A stretch of 64,000 nucleotides of DNA from Anseranas semipalmata (Eukaryota; Chordata; Aves; Anseriformes; Anseranatidae). The position numbers and the translations under genes were made by a program. The notes beneath the pieces were generated by a model. The model worked only from the letters and a program-made list of their open reading frames with translations. It had not been told where the DNA came from and did no database searches. The stretch is taken from assembly GCA_013399115.1 (NCBI GenBank), contig VXAA01001401.1, forward strand, positions 124,001 to 188,000, in the 5' to 3' direction. This document shows positions 11,401 to 24,631 of the stretch, one piece after another. Each line of letters starts with the position of its first letter. Within the stretch, counting starts at the first letter, position 1.

Positions 11401-14400
11401 TCCTGCCCTCGACTGCTGCTGATTTGAGAGACACTTCTCTGCCTGTGCAAACCTTGCACATTGCCCTTGAACTGCAAGTGCCCATGGTTAGTGGCAAAAC
11501 AACATGAGGAGGGACACTTGGAGCAGCGGCAGGCACCGAGAATGAATTTTTGAGAGCTTTTCACTCCAATGGTATAAGGGCACATTTTTTGGTCCTTCCA
11601 GTTACACCAGATAAACCAGTAATCTCTTAAGGTGGATGCTGGCTGTGACAATGAGGACAGGCTGAAGAACACTTTATATCCCTTTGAGCATGGGGGCTCT
11701 TGATGGCAAAACACGAGAGGCTGCTTTTCATCCAAGCAGGTGCACAACTTGCTGCGCTGCCGCGTGGCCACCTGCCCTGAAACACTGAATCCTGGCCCTG
11801 CCCGCTGCCCTGGCCTCTCTGCACAGGTCGGGCTGCCTCCGAGCTGGCACGTACTGCAGCCTGGAGAAAGGGCGGTGAGCCTGCAAGGGAGTCAAGGAGT
11901 GAATATTTATTTGCCTCGCTGCTGATAACGCTATCCCGCTAAATATGTATTTCTTCTTTGGAAGGCAGTACCCCACTGCACATTGAGAGAGCTGTCATTT
12001 CAAAACCAATTTTTTTTTTCCATTCTCCTTTCTTGACGATTCAGCGGATGTGGCACATTTTTTTCTTCAAAAACCTGCTCCATAAAAACCTGTTTATTTC
12101 AGTTAACCTTCTCAACCGAAAAGCCAGCCCACTGCAGCTCGTCAATAATGCCTCCATAAATCACAACCACGCAGAGTACAGGCAGAGATTAATTTTGAGT
12201 AATTTTGTGTACAAGGTTTGCTCCAAAACTCATCTATCTCTAGACATTTATTTACATGTCCAGAATACCCAGTTTTTGGACTCCAGTGAAGTTTTGCATT
12301 GACTGATTTTTAATAAAAATCGTCTAAAGGCTGCCAAGTTACTTTAGTGTCCTCAGCTTCCATCGAAAGCAACAAGGAATCAAGGCACAATCCTACTGAT
12401 AGTAATGGGCGGAGACAGACAGAAGCTTCCAGAACTTCAGCAGAAAGGTGGTTGAGAGCATTGTTTGAGTTCATCAAAGCAACCGGACTTCAGGAATGTT
12501 TTACTGCATGCATCCTTGGGATGCTACAGTCTTTTTGCTCATTTGCAATCTCGTTAATGTGAAGGGTGGAGCTTTTAGATGTTTGTGGCTTTACCTGTGT
12601 GACTGCCTATAGGGTTTGTGCAGTGCCACTGAAACACTGGCTGGAGCATGCCAGCTGGGGCCGGTGGGACAGGGCACCAGAGGGGACAGAAGGGAACTCC
12701 CAGCCCTGCTCACACCGAAGCCCCCACCCTCTTACCAACAGAAAGCAACTGAAGTTCACCTTTTACAAAGCTTGAGGATGACTTCTGAAATAACATGAAA
12801 ATTGGCAGAAAATCTGAGCTGAAGACAGCTCTGGCGTCTTTGTCTTTTCATTTCAGCTTTTCATCATTTATTATGAATCTGGCTCCTTGACAAAGAGAAA
12901 TCACAGAAGTGGTCTGTGGCTCAACCTCTGGGACTGTGCAAATGGGTAAACAAATGGACAGGTGACCCCGGTCTGGCTGAAAGTCCACACTTCATGGAAG
13001 TCCATGCTTCTTTCCTAGGGCAAATATGAAGAAGAGTAAAGCAAAGACTAGGTTGTAACTTGCTTACCATCTTCCACATCTGAGCCACCACTGAAATATA
13101 AGACTTATTTATTAATAGAGGTCAGGCCAGCAGTAAGTTAGCACTTTTCCTCCAGAGCAGAGAAATTAGAAAGAAGTAATGTCCCTCATATCTTTGAGTC
13201 CCAGGGCTGCTTCAGAGATGGTGCAGCCACACTCAGTGGCCGGCTTTGAATCCACTCCTGCTGCATTTCCTACTACACCTTGCTGAGACGGAACGAACCG
13301 GCCTGTAACTGGGTAGCTTTCCAGACACACATGCAACAGGATACACATTTCTTTCAGAGACGACCCATGCCATGCTGGCAAGCACCTTCCCCTTCTTTAT
13401 TCCCTTCTGTTCCGTGCAAAAACATGGGAGTCCTTCAAAACACCCTGCACATGCACTAGTGCCCTTCAGCCAGGGTGCAAGAACCACCATGAGCCCAGCC
13501 GAATGTATGCACGCTTCTAAAACTAAGCCATGGAGCCAGGGAGGATTTCATCAGGATGCTTCTGCAGGGCAAAGAAACGGCTTTCTTTCGAGTGAAGGCT
13601 GTTCTACCAGTCATCTGCCACGAGATGATATGAGAAGAAGAAACCAGGCCACACTGTCTCCTAAGGGAGAGCTGCTAATTGAGCTCAGTAGGCTCCGTTC
13701 CTAAACCCACATCTGCATCTGAGCAACTGCAACACCAAAATGCGCCTGAGGTGCACGGAAGCCAGCAAGGGTACCTGTGGTTTATTAAAAACCTACTCTA
13801 TGATTAGACACGGAAGGCAGCTGAGCGCTAACGAGGAACCCAGTGTGCGAGGCCTGCAGGTCCCTCGGGGGGGGAGCAGCAGAAAGGTGATGCCCGGCCA
13901 GAGGAGCCGTGCGCGGTGGCAGCGCTGCTGAAGAACTCGGAGACTCGCTGCCTCCAGGGATGCTGAAGGGATGGAGCTGTGGCGTGGCCGTCCTTCCCGA
14001 CTCAGACAGGGGTGGCGTGCACCCCCCAGGCTGCCTCGGGGTTTGCAGAAAGAGAGCAGTAAACCACCACACGCGTCCCATCAGGAACGAATGGCAGAAA
14101 GCTGTCAGGGAACCACGAGAAGCGGGTGATGCATGGGCTGTGGGTGCTTACTCACTACGGCAACCTTAGGAGCAACCGTTTTGTTCAAAACCAGAATAGT
14201 TCTAAAATAAAATAGCAATTAATTGGGTGAAACTCCACTTTGGTGAAGTCAATAGAAAAATTCCCTTTTACTTCAACAGAGCCATGTTCACCATGAACAT
14301 ATTTTGAGAGGGCTGAATGAGTCTGTGCAAGGGCTCTAAGGATCTTTGTGCACTGTACCCTGCCAGTTTAAATGATGACTGCAAAGAACTGTTATAAAAC

Positions 14401-15353
14401 TTTTTCCAGGAGAGGCGAAAGCTTTCTCTGTGTCACAGCTCTTAATATACTGTGACTCTTACCCATAGTAAATCGGGTTATTTATCCCCTTAATTTGTAT
14501 GCATTGCTCTAACATTGTAACAAAACAAAGTGATAGATGCACCTACACCAGTCGTTAAACTCAGTAACAAAGCAATGGCATCTGTGCGTAACTTTGCCCT
14601 ATTGTTATCAATTTATATAAAAGACAAATTCCTTAAGCTGTGACCATGTGCAAGCAAATTCTTTACCATCCTGGACTCTCCGGCAATTACTTTGCCCTCT
14701 GATCTCAAACCTTTCCACAGGCTGCTCCAGCATCACTGGGGCCTGATGCTGATCTCACAGACCTTATCCCAGTTCACTTTCCCGATTTCCAGGGAAGTTG
14801 TTCTTAATTACACCACCACCGTACTGGAAGGCAGAATCAGGCCAGTGGTGAGAAATACAGGATGCAGAGCTCTTCTGTTCTGGAGTTCAGAGTCTAAGCC
14901 AAAAGCAAAATGTCAAAGGCAAAAGCAAACCTTCGTGGATTGCAGACTAACTCCACCTGCCTCCTGCAGATAAATTTTACATTTAGATGTGTAGGTACAA
15001 CTCCCACAGCAGTCAATAAAAATTGTGCTCAACCAGCATTATCTGACACCAATCCAAGAGCCCATTCTGGAAGTCATTTACTGAAAGAGAGGGGAGTCTT
15101 TGGGTGACAAGCTCTCCTGATAGTGTTTAAACTATCTTAGTCTGCCATGTAGAATATCTTAGCACTACTGGCTTTCCTGTAATGTTCACTTAATTTATGC
15201 TATTCATTTACATTCTACACCAAATTGAAATTCTATTTCACCTGTATTAAAAATGAGCCTACTAAAGAACTGCACATTTTTAAATAGTAACAGATGGAAA
15301 AGTCTGTAGAGTTCTACCAATTTAGATTCCTACTTTAAAAATAATTAAATAAA

Positions 15354-15372
15354 CAATAATAATAATAATAAA
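15354..15372. repeat. AAT microsatellite
   Basis: Short tandem AAT/ATA repeat in AT-rich non-coding DNA. Confidence 0.85.
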
Positions 15373-16384
15373 GAGTGAGCAGTATCACCTTTTAGTTTGT
15401 TTTTTAAAACATGTGCTTGTGGTTTATTGTATGAGCCAGCACATCATTTTATGGATAGATGCAGCAAGCCTGGGCAAAACAAAAAACAAAACAACAACAA
15501 CAAGAGGAAAATATCCAGTGCTTAATTGCTAGTTATGTTTATAAATTTAGATTTTTGAAGGAATGGTATACAGGAATATCCCTCCAGCAGCAGTGCGTCC
15601 ATAGATCCAGTCTGTACATATGTCTACATTGCAGTCCCTTTCAGTAGCATTTTTGTTGCCTTTATCTCATGTATGTAAGACAATCAACCCAGTTGCATCA
15701 CATCATTCATCACACCTATGAATTAGGGTTTTTATATTTTTGAAGAAATTAGCTCTAGGTTTGAAATTTGTTTTCTCAATGTCTTAGGCTGGGGGAAAAA
15801 TGCCATTTTTATTCATTAATTGCTTTGCAATTCATGAAACTTCCCACTTAAATGGAATAAATAAGTGGATGAACTTCTCTGGGATTTATAGTCATTATTT
15901 GCTTTTGGCATGGAGTGTTATTTCAACAATCATATTTTTTAAAATGTTAACCCATTCCTGATCACGGTTTTCTTTCACCTCCTTGTGTTTTTTTTTTCTT
16001 CTGTTTTCAAAGTTACATCTCAGTTTAGCCAACTGCATCTTTTTTTGCTTTAGTACCGTTTGCGCTGGTTTCAGCACTTGCCTCCCAGCTTTGAAGGCAT
16101 GCCTTTTGCAGGCACGTTGTTCTGATCATCTTACGCTTAACAAATATGGGCACAGCGAGGCTTCAGTCTCAGGCACGTTACCGGTTACCCAGCCGCTTAA
16201 CTTAAAGCATAAACCCGGCACAATAAAGGTCATCCAAACATTGCACTGATTATTTGCAAGTGAAAACTTCCTTAGACTACTTGCAAAGTGAAATACTATT
16301 AGATCTAAACAAAGGCAATCAAATATGCTCTACGGTATTTTTAGATGTTCAGCAGGCTGAGCAAGGATAGCAACAATTGCACTT

Positions 16385-17430
16385 TTCTCGTTCTCTCCGC
16401 CGCTGGAAAGACTGCAAGTACGGCAGGGGCGATCGGTGTCGTTCGGGTACAGCGGTGGGAGCGAGCATTTACCGTAGCTCCTTTAACATCTACTTGATCC
16501 CTCGTTTCCTTTGTGCTCGCTGATCTAACGGCCCTGTATCGCATTGTTTTTCTGCCCGCTTTTATGAGCGAGTTAATGCGTTTCTTCTCAGGAGACCTTT
16601 AGGCTTAAAATATTTCCGTAATTAACGGAGCCTGATCTTAAAGAGCCAAAGCCGCCGGCAGCGCTTCCACGCCGCGTGGGTGCGTGAGCCCCATCGCCAC
16701 ACGCCCGTGCCTCCAACTTTCCGGCCCGGCCACCCGGAGCCTCGCCCCGCCGGGCTCCCGGTGCCGGAGAGGGGTGTGGGGGGAGGCTGCTGGGGACCCC
16801 CTGGGGCCGCACCCCCCCCTTCAAACCCTCCACCGCCGACCCCCGGAGGTGCAGCGCTGCCCCCTCCNNNNNNNNNNNNNNNNNNNNNNNNNNNNNNNNN
16901 NNNNNNNNNNNNNNNNNNNNNNNNNNNNNNNNNNNNNNNNNNNNNNNNNNNNNNNNNNNNNNNNNNNNNNNNNNNNNNNNNNNNNNNNNNNNNNNNNNNN
17001 NNNNNNNNNNNNNNNNNNNNNNNNNNNNNNNNNNNNNNNNNNNNNNNNNNNNNNNNNNNNNNNNNNNNNNNNNNNNNNNNNNNNNNNNNNNNNNNNNNNN
17101 NNNNNNNNNNNNNNNNNNNNNNNNNNNNNNNNNNNNNNNNNNNNNNNNNNNNNNNNNNNNNNNNNNNNNNNNNNNNNNNNNNNNNNNNNNNNNNNNNNNN
17201 NNNNNNNNNNNNNNNNNNNNNNNNNNNNNNNNNNNNNNNNNNNNNNNNNNNNNNNNNNNNNNNNNNNNNNNNNNNNNNNNNNNNNNNNNNNNNNNNNNNN
17301 NNNNNNNNNNNNNNNNNNNNNNNNNNNNNNNNNNNNNNNNNNNNNNNGGTAAGGGGGAGGGTTTCTACTGTGCAGCGTTTGCTGGGAGGAAAATCCTATG
17401 CGTGGAGCCGTATGGATTCTCGGTGGCATA
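16385..17430 (+). promoter_or_regulatory. CpG island, likely ST6GAL2 promoter / first-exon region
   Basis: CpG frequency rises sharply from about 16385 and GC content is very high at 16640-16867, directly before the N gap. CpGs continue more thinly to about 17430 on the other side. The first bases after the gap (17348-17354) read G|GTAAGG, a good 5' splice donor on the + strand, which suggests a transcribed exon ending at 17348. The only gene recognised downstream on this strand is ST6GAL2, whose first coding exon has its own acceptor 25.6 kb further on. In the mammalian gene the start codon also lies downstream of non-coding 5' exons. The link to ST6GAL2 is inferred; the island could also serve a divergent or unrelated transcript. 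No TATA box was identified, and the transcription start may lie in the gap. Confidence 0.6.
16868..17347. other. Assembly gap (480 N)
   Basis: All bases are N. The gap sits inside the GC-rich core of the CpG island, a typical place for sequencing dropout. Open frames spanning it are artefacts of translating N. Confidence 0.99.
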
Positions 17431-20400
17431 GCTTAGTGGCTTCTTGGCTTACCAGTTTTCAGGCGGGGAGTATGCAGGGTGTGTTTTTAGTAGGGCTCGT
17501 CTGCTCAAAGAGCTTGAATGGATATGTTTAGAGAAGCAGTGCTTTCCAGGAATTTAAATGAGACCTTTTCTTGTGGTTGCTTTTCAAGGCTTTTTTATTA
17601 GTTCTATATTTGCTTGTGCAGATTGCGCTTATAAGTAGTTAGGCAGCCGTCTTAGCATGTAAAAATCGATATTCTCAAAGGAAAAAACAGAAGGTCTCTG
17701 CGAATTTACCTCTGATAAGCAACGCAGATCACTTTTGCAGACTGCTTGTATATTTTATTATTTTCTCTAATACTCAGCTATCATTTGTGGTTTATTCTGT
17801 CATGGTAATGTGTTTCAGTTGGTACTAGAAAAAATTTGATTCGGTTACTCGTTTGAGTGCTTTAATTGATAACTGTTGGAGTAAGATTTAGTCATCTCAT
17901 TTCTTCATCTAGAAAGAAATGTTAAGTAATAGGCTGGAGGCAGCAGTAAACCTCAAGGTTAAGGTTTTTGCTAGCTTTTCAATCTGCTTTTCCTTTTCCA
18001 GTCTTGCAAACTTTCTGAACTTTAACCCTTTGCAATGAAACTTTCCAGGCGTGGTGTCTGCATCCAGGTAATTTTAATGCATATATACATATTTGTTTTG
18101 GAAAACTCATGCAAAAGTAGTTCAGCTCATTTCCATAAAGTGGGGCTTTTGGTTGGGGAGGAAAGAATTACTATATTCTTGCATTTAAGGATGAAGCTCT
18201 TGCATATTTTCTAAGAGTTTTTTTTTTTTTTTTTAATTTCATTTTGAATTTTAAATTTGGCTTAGAGGTATTTCTCCTTCAGAAGTGCATTCTGATTAGA
18301 ACGTTATTTGACTGGAAATTCTGCGGTTGTTACCTACTGGTTTTGTGTGTGTCTTGCTAAGACCAAAAGTTGCACTTGGGAGATGATGTGATGAAAAGTG
18401 TACTCGAAGGGTCTGGAGGTGAGGTCCTGCCTGTGTATTCAAACACAAAGGTATTTGGCATTGGTTCTGCAGCTGCCAACGACAGGGCATCCTGGCAGAT
18501 CTCCGCTTCACTCACCATTTGCTGTGGAAGTGCTGGGTTTGAGATCTTGTAAGTGCAGACTTTCACCTATTTGTAGGCAGAAGTCTTCTGTGATGGAGTT
18601 TATGACCTCCACAACTCCTGATGTGGTAGTAAGAAAACTGTTTTTTTTTCTTCTACAGTTCATCTGGGCAGAGGACAGGATTTCCCAGCATTGTCCATAC
18701 TGCACATTCAGAGTTGGGGGATGTGTGCAAAATGTTAGACGTTTGTTGCAAAGTTGCAGACCTCTACATCTATGTATTATGATGCCTTTTCTACTGAGGA
18801 AAAGAAAAGAAAGGCCAAGCAAGTAGGGAAACTATTATAAAAACTTTACAAAATGAGCTTAAAAGGATGTTGGGATTGCATATGTAAATATCCCAGTAGA
18901 AACATAGGAAGTATAAATATGTTCACCTTATCTCTGTCCTTTGAAATCTGCACAATGATTATTTCCTATGCACTCTTAGATTAAACATAGAGTTGTGTAT
19001 AAATCAAATTGGATACACCATTTCCCAATTTAAAAATTAAGAAAGCAAAATAGAAAATAATTCTAAACCTATAGAATGTGATTTTTTTTTTCTATTTCAG
19101 ATTAGTGAAATTAAGTAAAATAAAACAACACCCTGTTGATAGCATCCTAATGAGTGTATTGCAAATTGATGCTGTATGTGTCAGTTACTGCATATACTAG
19201 TAGAGCGTGCTGGGTTTCGCATCAATTTTTGGAATACGACTTGTCCATCAGAAATTGTATGTAAATCTCTCTGCAGTAATTTTCAGACTGTGTTCTGGGC
19301 ACTTCTCTGTATTTGCTAAGCACTTGGCTGGCAGTCTGCAGCGAGCTATTTGGGCATATGGTGTTGGCTCCTTCTCCTTGTATTTAGCTACTAATGGCAT
19401 TAAAAGAAGACAAAATATATTAAGTACCCCTCTAATATTAATTATCTTGATAAGAAATGGCTGCAAATACTGTTAAAATTGCAGATGTATACAAATGATT
19501 TGTGATCAGTGTGAAGGCAAATCCAGGGAATAGGGTCAGAAGGAGATCTGTTGAGATTTGTGAAGGTCTGTTGAGATGCTGTTGCTGCTACAAAAAATAA
19601 AAATAAAAAAATAAAAATTGAGCACTCCTGTGACCCAGTAACTTTGAAACAAAGGCATAAGGACTTGATTCAAGGAATGCAAAATCTGGCATTACTGCTA
19701 CTTCTGTAGTGCAGAAATAATTTTTGTCGAGTAACGCTGGGTTCCTCTGAGGAAAGGTTTACAACCCTTAAAAAGCTCTTCCTGACACTAAGCACCCTTT
19801 TGTGCTTTTGAAGTGTACTAGAAAGACTGGCTAGTAGCATTGGTACCGATGAATGGAAAAGAAAATTTACAACATCAGATACTTTTCTTTAAATTATTTC
19901 CCTTGTTGTTAGTTATTACGAAACATTAGACTACCACACTTGAATATAATTAATGTGGTAAATGGTTTGTTAGGCACCATATGACCTTTTGTCTTGTTTA
20001 ATTGTAGAAGCTTAGTGCAGTGGTCTGTGTACAATATTTGGCCAAAATAATTGCTTTCAGACTTTTATCTGACCATGGTTATTTTTGGAGCAGCTGCATG
20101 CATGTTTTTTTTCCTGAATTTGCACTTTTGAGGTTCTCACTTGCAGTCATGCCACTATGTTTCCAATTTGCATAACCAAAAAGTAGCTAGTTGCTGTGTG
20201 ATTTTGTTGGTAGTAATACAGAGCAATTATTCTGCATGCTGTCATATAGTATATGTTTTGATCTCGTTATGTCTTGTCATTCGTATTTAGGTATCCACCA
20301 AACCATGGCACAAATGGCAAAGTTGCAGTTGATTTTTTTTTTTTCCCTGAAAGTTTTGGATGTTTTTAAACAGTTACTGAAGTTAAGAATATTTCTTCCA

Positions 20401-23400
20401 GTGACATTGTATATCTTGAAAATTGTTTAAAGAATGTAAAAGTAGCAGCATAGAATGAAATCTGCTCCATGAAGAATTTAGAGTAAAGGATTTAGATACA
20501 GCAAACCCTTATTCACATGTTTAATTGCATATATTAATTCCATAATAAATGCTGTCCTCCTCCAGTAGAACTCATGCTGTCAAATTTAGGGTACTGGGGT
20601 CATATGAAAAGCCGAATACAACTACCGTATTATACCTGAGAATAATGTAGAGGAAAAAAAAAAAAAAAGATACTTGTTATGAGTATTGTGACCATTTTAT
20701 ATTTTAGATACAGTCTTTTCTGTGGTGCAAGCATTGAAAATGTGTTTTTTTTTCATGATCAGTAACATTCCAGAGAAAAACAACATTGAAAGGAAATTCA
20801 ATTTTATTTTTATTTGGCCTGAAAATTTTATGTAGATTATAAACAGTGCTTCGATGGTTGGCCTTGAGGGAAAAGCATACCAAAATTGTTACATTTGTTG
20901 TATACATTTTTCAAAGATTGGCTGTTTCTGGAGGGACAAACGCTTGAAGAGTTAAATGTCAGGGAGCTGTTGTCAGTGTTCTTGATGAGGGTCCTTGACC
21001 TTGGGAACTTGCTCCTAACAGATGCTCTGACAGAGCCTGTTTGTCTACAGGCCTTCAAAGCCCTCTTCCACGCCAATCGCTTTGGAGAGGCCAAATCTTC
21101 CATGCTGCCAAAGACTGCCAAAAATTCAGTGGGAGCTGAGTGAGTGCAGCAGAGCTGGGCTCAGGGATGTGTTGGCCCTTACTGCTGTTACATTTCATTG
21201 ACGATGTGACCTTACAGCTGGGTATGTGTGTTACTGCATTGTGCTTTCTGGAAGGTTGCACTTCAGAGATCTAAATGTAAATGAAAAATAAATGTTATTC
21301 ATTACATAGATCTGCAATTGTCATCGTGGTAGGATTCACCACAGGTTTTGTACAATCCACAGTTTATTGTATTAAGTTGTATAAAACTAAATGAGATTAG
21401 GGTGTTTTATAGCTAGAGTTGTGAAGTGGCTGCGAGTGCTCTCCGGAGACTGAACACAAAATCGCGTGAACCAAATGGCTGTTAACGGGGGAAAGGAAGG
21501 TTTCTTCTTCCCCGGTGATATGTGTCGGTCTGGGTGGAAGGTAAGTGACCCACCAGGTGTAGAGGACTTAGTGACATGTGGTGATTTGTTCTGCAGCTTT
21601 GTGAATCCATTGTGTCGTTCATGGAGCCAAGGGTCCAGAGGGTGTAAAATTTAATACGGGATCTTTATTGGAGCCTCAGTTTAAAGTAACTTTGCTATGC
21701 TAAGTTCTCTACTTAATTTTGGTAGTGGAGTTGCCTTTCAGTGCATCACTGGAGTGGTAACTTTTGGTCTGGTCACTGTCATATCTGTTCCTCAACAAAG
21801 GCTTTGATCCTCTATCAACAAAATACCAAGTATATTCTGCCCATGATGTTCTCTCTGAAGGACAGGGACCAAAGTAAACGCCTTTTGTCTATAAATATGT
21901 AATGTGTTCTACGGTATTGGTCCAAAATGCCCTCATTCTTCAGGTATTTGTGTAACCAAGAAATGCAGAATTTGACCTTCTTTTATGAGTAAAAGTGCAT
22001 CCACAAAATCCTCTGTATAGAAATTGTCAGACTGGTTCCTAGATAAGAAGATGCAAGTTCAAAACACTGTTTCAACAAAATACCTTGCAAATCTGAAAGA
22101 TATTGTTGACATTTTATAATTTGCTATGTAGAGAGAAGTTGTTCAACTCTGAACCGGTAAGGGGAGATTGTGCCTTTCACCCTGAGGCTGAGGCAGTGAG
22201 TGCGGGTCAGTAACAAATGAAAGCTGCTACCATCTGATGGCTGTTCAGTCACCTCTGAAATGTGGTTTCTAATAGACAGTTTTCCATGGCACAGAAGCAA
22301 CCGTTTCAATTAGCTGAGCAGAGCCAGCCCCCTTGTCGAAGGACTTGTTAGAGTGGCTAACAAGCACATCATGCTTTGTCTTAGCCTAAAACCCATCCTG
22401 CCAGTTAAGTATTTCCAAACACTTCCAGCACAGGGAAGTGTGATTGCTAATCGTGCTCTGTCTGCTTGTGGAGAGAATGCATTTTATTGCTGGTACTATT
22501 GGCCCGTCTCTCCTATAAAGGCTTAATCCATAAAAGCAGAAAGAAGCAGAGCGCACAGCCGTGTCGATGAGGTCCTGGCTCCATCAGAATTTGCTTGCAG
22601 ACTCTTCAAAGGCTTCGCTAGTTTTGGGTGTCAGCCTGTGGAAGCATTATAGAGGGGGCACACTGTATCTCCCAGTGAAGCTAATCATGTCCAGACTTGA
22701 CACTAGTTATTGACAAATTGGCTGAGAAGTCGGTGATTAATTTTAACAAATGAGTTTCCTTTGAATGTATGCTCATGCATGCTGGTTATAACAGTATGCC
22801 TATGATAAAATTATGTTGTTTTTTTTTTGTTGTTGTTGCTGTTTAAACTTCAAATCTGCTAGTGACTGATTATTTTTTCCACTGTCTTAAAACACCTATG
22901 TTTTATGGTGAGTGTCATTGCGGGAGGAAAAAACAAACAAACAGAACAAGTGCTCACTCTTCCCCAAAATAGCCTAAATACCAATGAAATGTTCAAATTG
23001 GTTGCAAAATATTTTCAAACACTTAAGGAGTATTTAACATCTTGTATCATACAGTCTGAAGGCCTCTAGTGTCATCAGCAAACTCTAGGCCTGATCCCTA
23101 GTCCCCTAAATTCAGTTAGAGGTCTCACGCTGACTTGGGTAGGCTTTGGATCTAGACCCATGCGATTTCTCGTTTGTATTCCAGCTGCAGGCTCTTTTCA
23201 GCAGGAGACAATAAACTTGGATGGTAGGAAGCAAAGCTCTTGGGAAGCATGAGTTAGGTCATATTTTGATGTATTGAAGAAGCTGGTTTTAAAACAAAGT
23301 GTGCTTGGGCTAAATACATCATAAGGCATTGTAGAAGAAGCATTAAGAATAAGAGGATTGCAGGAATTTATTGAAGAAAATTGTGTACAGTTACTGTTGA

Positions 23401-24511
23401 AGAAGGCACTGTACAGTATGGGATACTTCTAAAATCTGTGGTACTAGCTTAGAAATTGCATTATATCTGCATAAACAAGCATTATTTCTTAAGAACACAG
23501 ATGTGGTTTATAGGAAAATCAAGTAGTGACGTGCTTCTAGACATTTAACTGGGATATAGCACAATATATGGGGATGCAAGGCTGTGATTTGACTACCTTG
23601 ACTCCACACACAGACCTTGTACTAGCACTGCTGAAGGGCACAGAATATCGAGAGCGGTTTTACACTGATGAGTTTGCATGATGGTAGCTCTCTGATGTTG
23701 ACATTTTCTTTATAATACGCCACCTTTTTTTTTTTTTTCAGAAGCTTATCATTCACCCGTAAAGCACGTGTTCTGATTTAAAGCGTAGTTAAAAGATCTG
23801 CTTAAAGAAATGAGAAATTTTTACTAAATATAAAAATGATTACTTTGACAAAGTGGAATTTTTTTCTTTTTTCTTTCCTTTTTGAACATGTATAACTCTC
23901 AGTAGCCTTAGATTTAAAAGACATTTAGGAAAAGACATTTAGAAAACTAGAAGTCCCTTAAAAGATTGTTTCTTTCATTATCTTGACAAACCTTGAAAAG
24001 TAGTTTCTGTGCCTGCATAGTGATTATGTTTCAGAAACAGTTCTTAGAGATTTTATTATGTGCTGAAACATATGTTTATAAAAAAGACTATAACCTGGTG
24101 GAAAAAGTGTCTTATAATAATAAACCTGTCGATGGGCCATATGCTGCCATCAGTAAGTTTGAAAAAATAAATTCTTATACAAGTGTTAAGTAAGTTTACA
24201 GCCCAAGTGTTAAGTTAGGGTCAGACTGTGACTGGTCCTCTGTGGTTTGATGCGGGGAGGAAAGTGCCTGCAGATCCTCCTCATGCTCTTTTCATTAGCT
24301 CATGCAGCGGCCTGTGGAGCTGGTAAGGTAGCACACCTCTCCAAAGGGCAGGGGACTGCTCCTGGCAGGAGCTGTGTGGGAGACTGAGAGAAGTCCTCCT
24401 CCTGCAGCTCTCCTTGGAGCTCCATATGTTTGTGCTGATCCACTGCAGGGCTTTTATAAAACTTGGCTGAGCTTTGCATGGTCTCTTCTGAGAAGGGCAG
24501 ACCTCAGAGTT

Positions 24512-24631
24512 AGAATCAGAGAATCATAGAGTGGTTGGAAGGGACCTGAAAGCCCATCCAGTTCCAACCCCCCTGCAGGGACACTTTCTACTAGATCAGG
24601 TTGCTCAAAGTCCCATCCAGCCTGGCCTTGA
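24512..24631 (-). mobile_element. CR1 LINE 3' end fragment
   Basis: The + strand reads AGAATCATAGAGTGGTTGG followed by GGGACCTGAAAGCCCATCCAG, CCAACCCCCCTGCAGGG, CTAGATCAGGTTGCTCAAAG and CCATCCAGCCTGGCCTTGA. This is the reverse complement of the chicken-type CR1 3' UTR, which in its sense direction ends with ATTCTATGATTCT. The element is therefore on the minus strand and truncated at its 5' end, which is usual for CR1. Confidence 0.93.

Larger units (their letters stand above)
5509..16384. other. Upstream non-coding DNA
   Basis: No gene recognised. The stretch contains a 39-base poly-A (6140-6178), an imperfect CCTTG-type pyrimidine repeat (about 8380-8457), an AAT microsatellite near 15354-15372 and scattered short chance frames. 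The part at about 13840-14100 is moderately GC and CpG rich, but I see no exon structure in it. No LINE 3' end was recognised here. Confidence 0.5.

Noticed and set aside
16680..17531. Long open frames across the gap (up to 283 codons)
   Set aside because: Most of their length is translated N; the real sequence on either side has no protein-like features.
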